The notes beneath the pieces are model-generated. The model worked only from the letters and a program-made list of their open reading frames with translations, did no database searches and was not told the DNA's origin. Source: Alphaproteobacteria bacterium (GTDB taxonomy: Bacteria; Pseudomonadota; Alphaproteobacteria; Rhizobiales; JAJFHR01). Taken from it: DNA of 34,650 nucleotides. The stretch is taken from contig JAJRTY010000128.1 of assembly GCA_024278055.1 (NCBI GenBank), forward strand, positions 1-34,650, written 5' to 3'. Of this stretch, positions 14,878 through 23,683 are shown in pieces. Position numbers and translations under genes: made by a program. Numbering within the stretch: position 1 is the stretch's first letter; each line of letters starts with the position of its first letter.

Positions 14878-15684
14878 ATGAAAAACTTTGCTCGATACGC
14901 GGGTGGTTTGGCTTGCGTTGCACTTATTCAATCTCCGGCACTTGCCGACGGGCATTATTCTGCAGCCTATGGGGGGCCTGCAACCTTTGGTGATTGTGCG
15001 GTTTCTGAAATTAACGGCAAACTCAGTATTGCCGGAGGTGCCGCCAAGGATGATGGTAACAAGGGTGCCGTTTTTCAAAGTGAAGGCAGTGTTTCTTTTC
15101 CGATCAATTGCCAGTTTGGTTTGCAGTTGGATGGTGCGTTGGGGAAACTGGATGGAAAAACCACCGGTGGCGTGGCAGCTCATGCTTTCACGCGTGATCC
15201 CAACAGCTATCTGCTTGGTGCCTATGGTTCGTATTCCGGTGCGGGCGGTAATGATATCTGGCGTCTCGGGGCCGAGGCTGAGTATTATATTGACAAGGTC
15301 ACCTTGTCCGGGGTTGCAGGCTATGAGAATTCGGATGAGACTAAAGGCGATGTGTTTGCTGTGCTTGGTGCCTCCTATTATGCAACGGATAATTTCAAGC
15401 TCTCGGCAGGGTATCTGCGTTTCCTTGATGTCAGTGCCGCTACCTTCGGGGCGGAATATCAAATTCAGGACATGCCGACTTCTTTGTTTGTTTCAGGACA
15501 ATTTGGCGGCAAGGGGCATCGTCGGGTTCTGGCCGGTGTGCGCTATTATTTCGGCGGCGCACAGAAAGCCCTGATCAGGCGTGATCGTGAAGATGATCCG
15601 CTAAACTTTTTAGGGGTGCTGCTCCGTAATGTCGCTCCACAGGTTGCTGTTGCCCCACCACCGGCAAATGGCGGTGAAGATTGA
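14878..15684 (+). CDS. outer-membrane beta-barrel protein
   Basis: A 268-residue exported protein. Residues 1-23 form a signal peptide (MKNFARYAGGLACVALIQSP, then ALA before the expected cut). The mature part alternates polar and aromatic residues in strand-like stretches (SVSFPINCQFGLQLDGALG, SYLLGAYGSYSG, VFAVLGASYYATDNFKLSAG), ending in RRVLAGVRYYFGG, a plausible last strand. A periplasmic-type tail follows with ALIRRDREDDPLNFLG, a pattern I recall from other alphaproteobacterial barrels, then a Pro/Ala-rich end. The start is ATG 14878 with AAAGGGG just upstream; a TTG at 14857 would spoil the signal peptide. It stands alone, divergent from ruvX, with a CtrA-like box ahead. Function (porin or structural) is unknown. 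Confidence 0.8.
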   Translation: MKNFARYAGGLACVALIQSPALADGHYSAAYGGPATFGDCAVSEINGKLSIAGGAAKDDGNKGAVFQSEGSVSFPINCQFGLQLDGALGKLDGKTTGGVAAHAFTRDPNSYLLGAYGSYSGAGGNDIWRLGAEAEYYIDKVTLSGVAGYENSDETKGDVFAVLGASYYATDNFKLSAGYLRFLDVSAATFGAEYQIQDMPTSLFVSGQFGGKGHRRVLAGVRYYFGGAQKALIRRDREDDPLNFLGVLLRNVAPQVAVAPPPANGGED

Positions 15685-15792
15685 CAGTTGACTCCAGATG
15701 CCTGGCCTTTTGGCGGGTCGGTCAACGGCCTGGGTCTGTATCGCTTGGTTTAATCTTCGGAATTACCGGTAAAATTACCCGGTATTAGAGCT

Positions 15793-17130
15793 TCATATTT
15801 CACAGATGTAATCCTCGTGCTTGCCGGTACGGGGATTTTTCAATTCTGTCACCAGTTTGTAGTTGATGGTTAAATCCATGCCCAGCAGGTCGCGAATATA
15901 CCGGTCCATACCTTGCGTATCCATCTCGGAGGGATCGCAGCCCGGTACAATCCTGATTTCCAGGGTCGTTTCTCCAACCTGTGCCACCTGCCATTGCTTC
16001 GGGTTAAGATAGTGGCGGAATTTTTCGGTCATGAAGTCCGGTTGTATCAGAATACCACCGGGAAACCGGAACAAATTTCGCGTTCGCCCATGGATTTTGG
16101 ATAGCACTGGGAAGGGCAGACCGGATACATCGTTTATGCCGAATGTGGCCAAATCACCCAGGTCATAGCGAATAAGCGGCTGGGCATAATTGTGCAGTGG
16201 AGTGACGACAACCCGTCCCATCTCACCAGGCTCACAAGGTCTGTCATGTTCATCGAGTATTTCCAAAAATGTGACTTCTGACTGCACCAGCCAATTGTCA
16301 CTCGACGGTGACTGCAATGCCAGATAACCACATTCTTTTGAACTGTAACAATCACCGGGGTTGCAGCCAAACACACGAGTAATGATGGAGCGGGTCTCCG
16401 GTGTCAGCATTTCTGCGTAAGTCACTATACCGCGAAACTTTAACGGCTCTTCTTCGTCTTCAATCGCCAGCGCAACAGCGCGGAGGTTGGATGGAAAGGA
16501 ATGCAGGTAATCCGCTTTGATGCGACGTAACCACTCAATCTGGTGATCAACGGGTGTGTTGATGTTAAGGCAATGAAATTGACCGGGCCTGTCAGGCCGC
16601 AGGGCGGGGATTGCCCATGAATCATTTTTAAGCCCTTGGGGCCATGTAGCCTCGCCGTGAGAATAACCATGGATTGTCGCAAAACTTTTGCAGTAGTCCA
16701 AACCATGCCAGCGGTGAAGGCGCGCCGATATACAACTCCACATTGTGTAGTGAAGCTGGGTAACATTAAAAACAAGCGGTATGCGGGTTGAACCGGAAGT
16801 TGCGCTACTTGTGACTTCGCCATGACTGTCGGGAACATTTGTTGAGACCAGCCTGTCTCCAAGCTCAACGGCGTCCTGGCGTTTTAACACCGGGACATCG
16901 AGCCAGCCGTCCAGTGAAATCTCGCCATTGGCCCGCACCAGCGGCTTCAGTCTTTTCCTGTAGGTGGGAACAGTTGCTATTGAATGTCTGACGAGTTCGA
17001 GCCGCAGGTTGTTTTGACTGGCTATCTGTTGTGCCGGAGTTGCGTGTTCGGTACGCTCAAGCTGCTGCACCATCGCCCGCATCCATTCATCGGGATGTTG
17101 GGGGATTTCATCCAGGTCGTAATTGCTCAT
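15793..17130 (-). CDS. PaaK-like adenylate-forming enzyme (phenylacetate-CoA ligase / CoF synthetase family)
   Basis: A 445-residue member of the PaaK branch of acyl-adenylating enzymes, which activate a carboxylate with ATP. Visible are the phosphate-binding TSSATSGSTRIP (107-118), YSSKECGYLAL (262-272) in the place of the Y-x-TE motif, the ribose-binding RYDLGD (321-326) and GRTRNLFRFPGG (348-359), and a C-terminal domain. The substrate is not evident: there are no phenylacetate genes nearby, and it is isolated between a barrel protein and a receiver pseudogene. Members of this branch also work in capsule or natural-product clusters. The end gene is convergent with the barrel protein; a small TACCGG/CCGGTA inverted repeat lies between them. 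Confidence 0.82.
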   Translation of the reverse strand: MSNYDLDEIPQHPDEWMRAMVQQLERTEHATPAQQIASQNNLRLELVRHSIATVPTYRKRLKPLVRANGEISLDGWLDVPVLKRQDAVELGDRLVSTNVPDSHGEVTSSATSGSTRIPLVFNVTQLHYTMWSCISARLHRWHGLDYCKSFATIHGYSHGEATWPQGLKNDSWAIPALRPDRPGQFHCLNINTPVDHQIEWLRRIKADYLHSFPSNLRAVALAIEDEEEPLKFRGIVTYAEMLTPETRSIITRVFGCNPGDCYSSKECGYLALQSPSSDNWLVQSEVTFLEILDEHDRPCEPGEMGRVVVTPLHNYAQPLIRYDLGDLATFGINDVSGLPFPVLSKIHGRTRNLFRFPGGILIQPDFMTEKFRHYLNPKQWQVAQVGETTLEIRIVPGCDPSEMDTQGMDRYIRDLLGMDLTINYKLVTELKNPRTGKHEDYICEI

Positions 17131-17265
17131 TTCTTTTGCTTCGCCGGTTTCATTGTTTCAACGTAAACCTGTCAGAACATAAAACAAGGGTCGAGCGAGT
17201 TATTTGGAGATAGCACGTGGAAATCAAGCAGCCTTGAGACAATTTTTCTCAGAAAAAGAATAGAG

Positions 17266-17682
17266 CTAAATATCCAGTACAAGAAGCTTTTCGTTTTTGA
17301 ATTTGATGCGATCCACTTGGCGCAGGCTGGCTTGAATTGTTGCCAGCAAGAGTGAGGTGTTGACGGGCTCAATCAGGAAATTATCCGCACCCGAATTCAG
17401 ATCCGACAGTATTTGTTAGTTGTTGGTAGCGCTGGAGCTGAAAATGAAGGGTACTTCGGCCAGTAACGGGTATTTTTCACGCACTTCATTTAAAATCTCG
17501 TAACGATTTTCGCGCGACGCGCTGATATTGTACAGGATTAGACCGGGAGAATGTTCGAGGATAGTTTCCAGCCCCTCATCACCGTCTCCGGTCACCAGGA
17601 CCTTGTAGCCGGCTTCTGTCAGTGTTTTGTAGATATCTTCACTGTGCTTCGGGTAATCATCGATGCAAACGATGGTTGTCAT
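17266..17682 (-). pseudogene. single-domain response regulator receiver, interrupted by TAA
   Basis: From ATG 17682 (GGGCGG just upstream) the frame reads MTTIVCIDDYPKHSEDIYKT, a CheY-like first strand with its acidic pair (8-9). At codon 89 (17418-17416) it meets TAA, then continues in frame as QILSDLNSGADNFLIEPVNT and on to a TAG at 17266, completing a normal receiver of about 137 residues. The phospho-acceptor position is Asn52 (LILYNISA), and the TKP switch motif reads IEP. Stop, lost acceptor and lost Lys together suggest decay rather than a lone sequencing error. It is divergent from the AraC gene (219-base gap). Confidence 0.75.
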
Positions 17683-17901
17683 ATATCCGCCCTTTTCAAT
17701 AACAATCACTGTCCCCCAGCAAATTTCCTCCTTCTCCCATTCAGTAGGCGATCTGTATATGATTTCAGCGATAAGCAATTCAAATATAAATTTGATTGAA
17801 TCGAAGACAATTTTTGTGATTTGATGACAAAATACAGATTTCAAATAGAAAAACTCTTTATAATACAGAAGTGGAACCTTGAAACCTAAAGGACACAACC
17901 T

Positions 17902-18924
17902 ATGATAGAAGAATCATATGTGCGCAATATTGGCGCAAGGCTTGTCCTGGAGTGCCTTGATAATTCCAACGTGGTAATAGAACCTCTTTTAAAGCAGGCG
18001 GGTCTACAATTATGCGATGTGTATAAGGAAAATGGCTGGGTGCCATTCTATGCTCATGCCCGATTGTTTGACCTTGCGGCCAGGGCGCTGGACGACCCTT
18101 GTTTTGTGCTAAAACTTTCCTGTAGTGTTGATCCACGTGAATTTGGTGCGGTGGTTTATATGGGGACCTGCTCTAAAACTCTGGGGGATTCTTTGCTCAA
18201 CCTGAAACAGTATATTCGGGTTGTGACCGGGGCCTGGAATATGGAAATAGTGATGCAAGGTGAAAATGTTGCTCTTGAGTTCATACCTGATAAATCGGAC
18301 TTTTTTGATTACCAGCCGGCTACCGAATGGTTTGTTGCCAATCTGATACATTGCTATCAGTTTTTTATCGCCAGGGACTTGCCACCGCGCGAAGTTCACT
18401 TCGTTACACGACCGGCAAGTCAGAAACACATTGCTGATTATGAGAAACTACTGGGATGTGAAGTCCGCTTTGGCCAACGCAATTGCCAGGTTATTATAAG
18501 CCGTGACCTTCTGGAACACCCGACCAGGAACCCTGATGACCGGCTTTTGGGAATTCTTAAATCACATTGCGATCAGCTTTTGCGTGAGCATGAGTTGGTG
18601 CAGTCTGTTTTTTTAAGGGACATACGAAAGAGGATCATCAACCGGTTGCCGGGTGGTGATGCCAAAGCGAAATCTATCGCCAAAGAAATGGGGATGACCG
18701 AAAGGACCATGTCACGGCGATTGACGGAAGAGGACACTAGCTTCTCCGAAATTCTCGAGACCTTGCGATACAATCTGGCTATGATCTATATTCAGGATAA
18801 AAACCTGTCATTGAAGCAAATCTCTTATTTACTTGGCTATGGCAACCAGAGTGCCTTTAGTGTTGCCTTCAGGCGATGGCGTGGCTGTACGCCAAATAAA
18901 GCAAGAAATGCCCAATGGCCTTAG
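17902..18924 (+). CDS. AraC family transcriptional regulator
   Basis: A 340-residue regulator. The first 200 residues match the arabinose-binding-like domain found in OruR/ArgR-type AraC proteins (LFDLAARALDDPCFVLKLS, FGAVVYMGTCSKTLGDSLLN, EWFVANLIHCYQFFI). The last 100 carry the double helix-turn-helix: AKSIAKEMGMTERTMSRRL, then LSLKQISYLLGYGNQSAFSV, AFRRWRGCTPNKAR. ATG 17902 has AAAGGA nine bases upstream. The ligand and targets are unknown. The divergent neighbour is a broken receiver gene, and the convergent one is a chemoreceptor, so no clear target is adjacent. The stop codon lies inside a hairpin that may terminate transcription. Confidence 0.93.
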   Translation: MIEESYVRNIGARLVLECLDNSNVVIEPLLKQAGLQLCDVYKENGWVPFYAHARLFDLAARALDDPCFVLKLSCSVDPREFGAVVYMGTCSKTLGDSLLNLKQYIRVVTGAWNMEIVMQGENVALEFIPDKSDFFDYQPATEWFVANLIHCYQFFIARDLPPREVHFVTRPASQKHIADYEKLLGCEVRFGQRNCQVIISRDLLEHPTRNPDDRLLGILKSHCDQLLREHELVQSVFLRDIRKRIINRLPGGDAKAKSIAKEMGMTERTMSRRLTEEDTSFSEILETLRYNLAMIYIQDKNLSLKQISYLLGYGNQSAFSVAFRRWRGCTPNKARNAQWP

Positions 18925-18931
18925 GGCATTT
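18906..18931. terminator. hairpin overlapping the AraC stop codon
   Basis: AAATGCCC (18906-18913) and GGGCATTT (18924-18931) are exact complements around a ten-base loop; the AraC TAG is in the right arm. It sits between two convergent genes and could serve both directions, although T-runs are short. Confidence 0.4.
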
Positions 18932-19018
18932 CCGCTTAATTTGAACAGTGTCAGCTTTTTAAAGATTTGTTTTAAGCCAAAATCTTCAAAAAACGATTTC
19001 AATTTTTCAGAAAATGCA

Positions 19019-20170
19019 TTAGATAACGCGCTTAACCTCTTGAAGAAATTCGGTTACTTCCGTGCGCATGGTATTGCCGCTCTGGCTCAGTTCGCCGGAA
19101 GAATTCTGAACGCTTTCCACCGCGTGCATAGTCTCACTAATGGCTTCCGCAATGGTTGATATGTTTGTTGTGACCGCACTGGTGCCTTCAGACGCCTGAA
19201 CCACACTGCGTGAAATTTCTTCCGTGGCAGTGCTCTGCTCAACCACGGATGCAGCAATCGCATTGGCGATTTCATTGACCGAGTTGATGGTGGTGCCAAT
19301 ATCACCAATGGAGGCGACCGCCTGGTTGCTGGCTTCCTGAATTGCGCTGATCTGAGTGCCTATTTCATCAGTAGCCTTGGCTGTCTGGCTAGCGAGCTCC
19401 TTAACCTCTGCTGCAACCACAGCAAACCCCTTGCCGGCATCACCGGCGCGGGCTGCTTCGATTGTCGCATTCAGGGCCAGCAGATTGGTTTGTTCGGCAA
19501 TATCGGTAATCATCGAAACCACCAGGCCGATTTTTTCCGATGCTTCAGAAAGACTGCTGATGTCCTGACTGGTTTTTTCGACTTCTTTCACCGCATTCAG
19601 GGTAATTTCAGCTGACTGGGTAACCTGCTGGGTGATTTCACCGATTGACTGTGTCATTTCCTCGGTGGATGCGGCGACAGAATTGACGTTTTCCGAAGCA
19701 CGTGTAGCTTCCTGTTCAACGGTCTGAGCCTGGTCATTGGCGGACTTTGTCAGACTTTCCATAGTTTGCGCCGAAGTCTCCAGTTCGACAGCGGAGGTTT
19801 CAACGGTTTTAAGAGCTGTGGTCATTCTATCGTCAAACTGGCCGACAATTTTTCTGAAACCATTTACGCGCTCTTCCATGCCGTCCATGGCACTATTGGC
19901 GATGCTGGCAGCCTCGCCAAACGCACCGGTCATTCCGCGCAAAGAAATGCGGCGGAAATACTTGTTTTCTGATACGTATTCCAAAGATGCCCGGGTTTCG
20001 CGAATGTAAGCATCAGAACGGTCAATCAGCCGATTGATGGCATGACATAATTCAGCGGCTTCACCTTTTTCGGTAATATCGGTGATGCGGGCCTCGAAAT
20101 CGCCGTTGGCGACGGCATCACATACTTGGAGAGCTTTGGTAATTGTTGATTTTTGTGAATTAAAAAACAT
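19019..20170 (-). CDS. soluble methyl-accepting chemotaxis protein
   Basis: A 383-residue cytoplasmic chemoreceptor with no membrane segment and no sensor domain of its own. Residues 10-110 form a HAMP-like region ([38 protein letters not shown]). The rest is the long MCP coiled coil, with the hairpin tip [22 protein letters not shown] and [20 protein letters not shown] (about 223-266), which binds CheA/CheW. In related receptors a PAS domain precedes this HAMP-like region. Here the PAS is a separate gene 35 bases upstream, so the two products may form one receptor in trans. No other chemotaxis genes are in the window. Confidence 0.92.
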   Translation of the reverse strand: MFFNSQKSTITKALQVCDAVANGDFEARITDITEKGEAAELCHAINRLIDRSDAYIRETRASLEYVSENKYFRRISLRGMTGAFGEAASIANSAMDGMEERVNGFRKIVGQFDDRMTTALKTVETSAVELETSAQTMESLTKSANDQAQTVEQEATRASENVNSVAASTEEMTQSIGEITQQVTQSAEITLNAVKEVEKTSQDISSLSEASEKIGLVVSMITDIAEQTNLLALNATIEAARAGDAGKGFAVVAAEVKELASQTAKATDEIGTQISAIQEASNQAVASIGDIGTTINSVNEIANAIAASVVEQSTATEEISRSVVQASEGTSAVTTNISTIAEAISETMHAVESVQNSSGELSQSGNTMRTEVTEFLQEVKRVI

Positions 20171-20205
20171 TGAATGCGACTTTCCTAAATTTGAATTTCA
20201 GTATC

Positions 20206-20730
20206 TCAAAGAGCGGCGATAAATTCGTCGTATTCCATGTTTTGTTCTTTCAGTATGTTGCGCAACAGGCTGACGCCCGCTTCCAGACCGGTTTTGCGGT
20301 TGGTGTGTTTGTTTTCTTCTGCCAGCAACTGGTCGTAAAGCGGTTTGATTTTGGTATCAATGATTGCGCGTTCGGGGACGCGGCGAGTGGAATGATAGCC
20401 AATTATTGAACCGGTAGCACTGCGACTCGGGGTTACATGAGCGATAACCCAGTAATGATCACCGTTCTTGCATCTGTTAATGACATAAGCAAAAATTTCA
20501 CGGCCATTTTGAATGTGCTCCCAAAGAAGAGCAAAAACGGATCGCGGCATATGGGGATGGCGGATCATATTATGAGCCTGACCCTTGCATTCCTGTTCGG
20601 TATAGCCGGCAATCCGCAGGAAAACGTCATTTGTGTACGTCAGGTGCCCCTTGAGATCTGTCTTGCTGACAATCAGTTCATCTTCTTCAAAATATTGCTC
20701 TACCCCGGTAACTGAAGTTTCACGCGCCAT
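20206..20730 (-). CDS. Aer-like PAS protein, partner of the chemoreceptor
   Basis: A 174-residue PAS-domain protein. It follows the E. coli Aer sensor pattern: KGHLTYTNDVFLRIAGYT, NMIRHPHMPRSVFALLW, NRCKNGDHYWVIAHVTP. Aer senses redox through FAD bound in this fold. By alignment residues 57-60 read RHPH, whereas Aer has Asp at 60, a residue I recall as important for FAD binding, so FAD binding here is uncertain. The C-terminal third (PLYDQLLAEENKHTNRKTG) is helical and may dock to the MCP. ATG 20730 has AGGGAAAGA upstream. It forms an operon with the MCP 35 bases downstream. A TTCCA/TGGAA palindrome lies upstream at 20894-20908. Confidence 0.88.
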   Translation of the reverse strand: MARETSVTGVEQYFEEDELIVSKTDLKGHLTYTNDVFLRIAGYTEQECKGQAHNMIRHPHMPRSVFALLWEHIQNGREIFAYVINRCKNGDHYWVIAHVTPSRSATGSIIGYHSTRRVPERAIIDTKIKPLYDQLLAEENKHTNRKTGLEAGVSLLRNILKEQNMEYDEFIAAL

Positions 20731-21010
20731 CGTTCTCTTTCCCTATTTTACAATTCGTATGGCCTGGCGGCCAAATTAATGTTCACTAATGCGAATCGAT
20801 GTGCCCAACAACATATTCACACTAACATTTTGGACGAAACTAATTAACAAAGACTAAAAGTGGTATAAAATGTAAGGTAAATCTAAGGTTGTGTTCCATG
20901 TTTTGGAAATGTTGTTCTGTATTTCGGAATAAACTGTTATGGTCAGGGGGCATCCTGCCGCTAACTTAGTGTAAAATCTCTGTCGTAATTTTGATTATGA
21001 GGAGGTAAAT

Positions 21011-21535
21011 TCAAAGAGTGGCAATGAACCTGTGGTACTCCGTTTGGCGCTCACGCAAAAAATCATGCAAAAACTCCATACCTGCTTCCATGCCGGTTTT
21101 GCGATTGGAGTGTTTGTTTTCTTCCGTCAGAAGTTGATCATAAAGGGGGATGATTTTTTCCATAACGATGGAGCGTTCCGGTGCCCGGCGGGTGGAATGG
21201 TAGCCGATAATTTCTCCTGAACGGTTGCGGCTGGCGCTGACATGGGCGATGACCCAGTAATGGTCCCCATTTTTGCAGCGGTTGATTACATAGGCAAACA
21301 CCTCACTGCCTGCCTGGATGGTTTGCCATAAAAGGGCAAAAACACATCGAGGCATTTGAGGGTGGCGTATTATGCTGTGGGGCTGGCCTTTCAGTTCGCG
21401 GGCATTGTACCCGGCAATGTGTGAGAACACATCGTTGGTATAGGTCATGCGTCCTTTTAGGTCGGTTTTGCTGACGATAAGTTCATGATCTTCAAAGAAC
21501 CGCTCGACACCGGTGACAAAAGTTTCAACCGTCAT
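21011..21535 (-). CDS. second Aer-like PAS protein, paralogue
   Basis: A 174-residue PAS protein, the same length as, and collinear with, the one at 20206-20730 (shared VSKTDLKG, TYTNDVF, IIRHPxMP, YVINRCKNGDHYWVIAHV, IIGYHSTRR). It looks like a local duplication that has since diverged. Position 60 is Gln rather than the Aer Asp (RHPQMP). The start is ATG 21535 (MTVETFVTGV), which keeps residue numbering equal to the paralogue; a longer frame to 21664 has no homologous extension and no better ribosome site. GAGGG lies about 12 bases before the ATG. No MCP remnant is visible in the 280 bases between the two PAS genes, so it may share the same receptor. Confidence 0.85.
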   Translation of the reverse strand: MTVETFVTGVERFFEDHELIVSKTDLKGRMTYTNDVFSHIAGYNARELKGQPHSIIRHPQMPRCVFALLWQTIQAGSEVFAYVINRCKNGDHYWVIAHVSASRNRSGEIIGYHSTRRAPERSIVMEKIIPLYDQLLTEENKHSNRKTGMEAGMEFLHDFLRERQTEYHRFIATL

Positions 21536-21693
21536 GTTGGTTTTTACCCTCAGCTCTACATTTTCATCTAACCACTGGTCGGATTTCCGGTTAGTGGTAA
21601 CGAATAGCAGTGCGCCCCAACACGCTGGTGAAGGGGAACGTGGGCGAAAAAGATTAAAAAACAACTAATGGTGGTGATATACTTTTAAAAAAC

Positions 21694-22467
21694 CTAAGGT
21701 TGTGATCGGGTAAAAACCCAGGACAATCCATCTGACAGGTCTTCGCGGTATTTGTAGCCGCCGGATTTGAACGACTTGAGGTCTTCGCTGGACTTCAACC
21801 GGTTGACAATTATGTGTCGCGCCATCATGCCGCGCGCCTGTTTGGCAAAAAGGCCAATGATACGGGCCTGATTGTCTTTCACCTCCTTGAAGACCGGGGT
21901 GATGACCGGAACCGTCAGCTGTTTTGGTTTAACGGCCTTGAAATATTCATTCGAGGCGCAATTGACAACGCAAGTGTGGCCCTGGTCTGCGACAATGGCG
22001 TTGATTTTATCGCTCAATCTGTCACCCCAGAATTCATACAGGTTTGCCGCACGTGGCGGTTGAAACTTTGCCCCCATTTCCAGCCGATATGGCTGTATCA
22101 GGTCAAGAGGCCGCAGCAATCCGTAGAGACCGGACAGAATGCGCAAATGATCCTGGGCAAAAATCAAATCCTCCTCGCTCAGGGTTTTGGCATCGAGACC
22201 GACATAGGTGTCGCCGTTGAATACCAGGGCGGCCTGCTTGGCATTGGCCAGGGTGAATGGTGTTTTGAAAGCTTGGTAACGCTGGTAATTCAATTCGGCA
22301 AGGGCATCACTGAGCTTCATGGTTCGTGCCAATTCAGACCGGCTCAAGTTGCGCGCGCGGGCAACCAGCTTTTCCGCCTGCTCGATAAGGTCGGGCCGGG
22401 TGTGGGTATCGATTGACGGGTCGGTTTCGAAATCCAGTTTTTTGGCGGGAGAAATGAGCGCGAGCAT
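21694..22467 (-). CDS. yaaA: peroxide stress protein YaaA
   Basis: A 257-residue member of the YaaA/DUF328 (UPF0246) family. In E. coli YaaA is induced by hydrogen peroxide and lowers free iron, limiting Fenton damage. Clear family blocks are MLALISPAKKLDFE at the start, LVFNGDTYVGLDAKTL, LRILSGLYGLLRPLDLIQPY, LEMGAKFQ, LYEFWGDRLSDKINA, VVNCASNEYFKAV and ARGMMARHIIVNRLKS. Length is typical. It stands alone; an OxyR-type site could not be recognised upstream. It is divergent from the EamA transporter gene. Confidence 0.95.
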   Translation of the reverse strand: MLALISPAKKLDFETDPSIDTHTRPDLIEQAEKLVARARNLSRSELARTMKLSDALAELNYQRYQAFKTPFTLANAKQAALVFNGDTYVGLDAKTLSEEDLIFAQDHLRILSGLYGLLRPLDLIQPYRLEMGAKFQPPRAANLYEFWGDRLSDKINAIVADQGHTCVVNCASNEYFKAVKPKQLTVPVITPVFKEVKDNQARIIGLFAKQARGMMARHIIVNRLKSSEDLKSFKSGGYKYREDLSDGLSWVFTRSQP

Positions 22468-22767
22468 GGGTCATCCGTTCTGTGATATTCCGGTTGTTTA
22501 GCGGGGTTGAAAATAGTCGCTTTGGTTTGGGGCTACAATGACAATATTGCCTGAGTTGGCAAGTTTTCTATTTCTGGCGTACAATGACACAAGAATCAAA
22601 AAAACTTTCCCGGCTGGTTATCTCAAATCACCCAGAACCCACATTGTGACTATAATTAGGGAATCCCGCCGCCCACTTGTTAGGCCACCATGCCCGCGTT
22701 ACCGCCCACAGACCTGTTTACTAAAATCACGGCTTAATTTGTCAGTAGAATTGCGTGGTGGGCGAAG
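22468..22767. other. divergent intergenic region yaaA / EamA transporter
   Basis: These 300 bases carry no credible gene. TACAATGACA occurs twice (22534-22543 and 22580-22589). The second copy supplies a -10-like TACAAT 18 bases after TTGGCA (22556-22561), a possible rightward promoter for the transporter, about 180 bases before its start. Confidence 0.35.
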
Positions 22768-23679
22768 TTGTCGGGCAATGTACGCGGCAGTATCTGGGCC
22801 TTGCTATCGGCTGGTGTTGCCATCATCCAGATCACCCTGGTCAAAATCCTCGGTGAGACACTTCATCTCACTGAAATAATTTTTTTCCGGCAATTATTTA
22901 TATGGGGTGTGGTTTTGCCGGTTATGGTGCGTAATTTCCCCGAGGCGTTCAAAACCAGATATTACGGACTTCATGCCTTGCGTATTGTGGGCGCATTGGC
23001 GGCTATGCTGCTGGGGTTCGCCGCGGTTATAAACATGCCTTTGGCGGACGCAACAACAATAGCATTTTCCAAATCCTTCTTTGTGACGATTTTTGCCATA
23101 TTTTTTCTCGGCGAAAGCGTCGGCCACCGACGGTGGTTTGCGGTTGGCGTTGGATTTATCGGCGTGATAATTGTTATGCAGCCTGGTGGTGAAGGCGCAT
23201 CTTTTGGACTGTACGGCCTGATGGCCCTGGGCGGGGCGGCAGGCGCTGCCATGGTCATGGTGATTATCCGCAGGATTTCACAAAGCGATGCAACCATTAC
23301 CATTCTGGCCTATCAATCCATCGGTGTGGGGGTGGTGATGATTATCCCGACAATCTGGTATTGGCAAACACCAAATCTGTATGAGTTTGGATTGCTGGTT
23401 GGTCTCGGTTGTATCAGTGTTCTGGTGCAGACTTTCAACATTCACGCCTATAGAGCGGGCGAAGCAAGCGCTATTGCCTCGCTTGATTATACCAGACTGA
23501 TCTACGCCCTGATCATTGGCTTCCTGCTGTTTGGTGACTGGCCGGATGAAACTGTCCTCATTGGTGCTGCAATTATTATCGGTGCAGCCCTTTACACCAT
23601 CCACCGCGAAGCCCGGGTTGGCCAGAAACTAACACGCATCGAGGAAAACACCGGCATTTCGGGGGTGGAAAAAGACTGA
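22768..23679 (+). CDS. EamA/DMT family transporter
   Basis: A 303-residue inner-membrane protein with about ten hydrophobic spans in two halves, as in the drug/metabolite transporter superfamily. Typical marks are SAGVAIIQITLVKIL in span 1, IIFFRQLFIWGVVLPV, MPLADATTIAFSKSFFVTIF and FLGESVGHRRWFAVGVGFIGVI ending the first half, and AYRAGEASAIASLDYTRLIY, FGDWPDE in the second. The substrate is unknown. The start is TTG 22768, with GTGGGCG just upstream; the frame is closed by TAA at 22735 and holds no nearer ATG. It converges on the small exported-protein gene, with four bases between stops. Confidence 0.88.
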   Translation: MSGNVRGSIWALLSAGVAIIQITLVKILGETLHLTEIIFFRQLFIWGVVLPVMVRNFPEAFKTRYYGLHALRIVGALAAMLLGFAAVINMPLADATTIAFSKSFFVTIFAIFFLGESVGHRRWFAVGVGFIGVIIVMQPGGEGASFGLYGLMALGGAAGAAMVMVIIRRISQSDATITILAYQSIGVGVVMIIPTIWYWQTPNLYEFGLLVGLGCISVLVQTFNIHAYRAGEASAIASLDYTRLIYALIIGFLLFGDWPDETVLIGAAIIIGAALYTIHREARVGQKLTRIEENTGISGVEKD

Positions 23680-23683
23680 GGCC

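Noticed and set aside
21536..21664. 43-residue N-terminal extension of the second PAS protein
   Set aside because: The paralogue lacks it, and starting at 21535 gives equal numbering in both copies.
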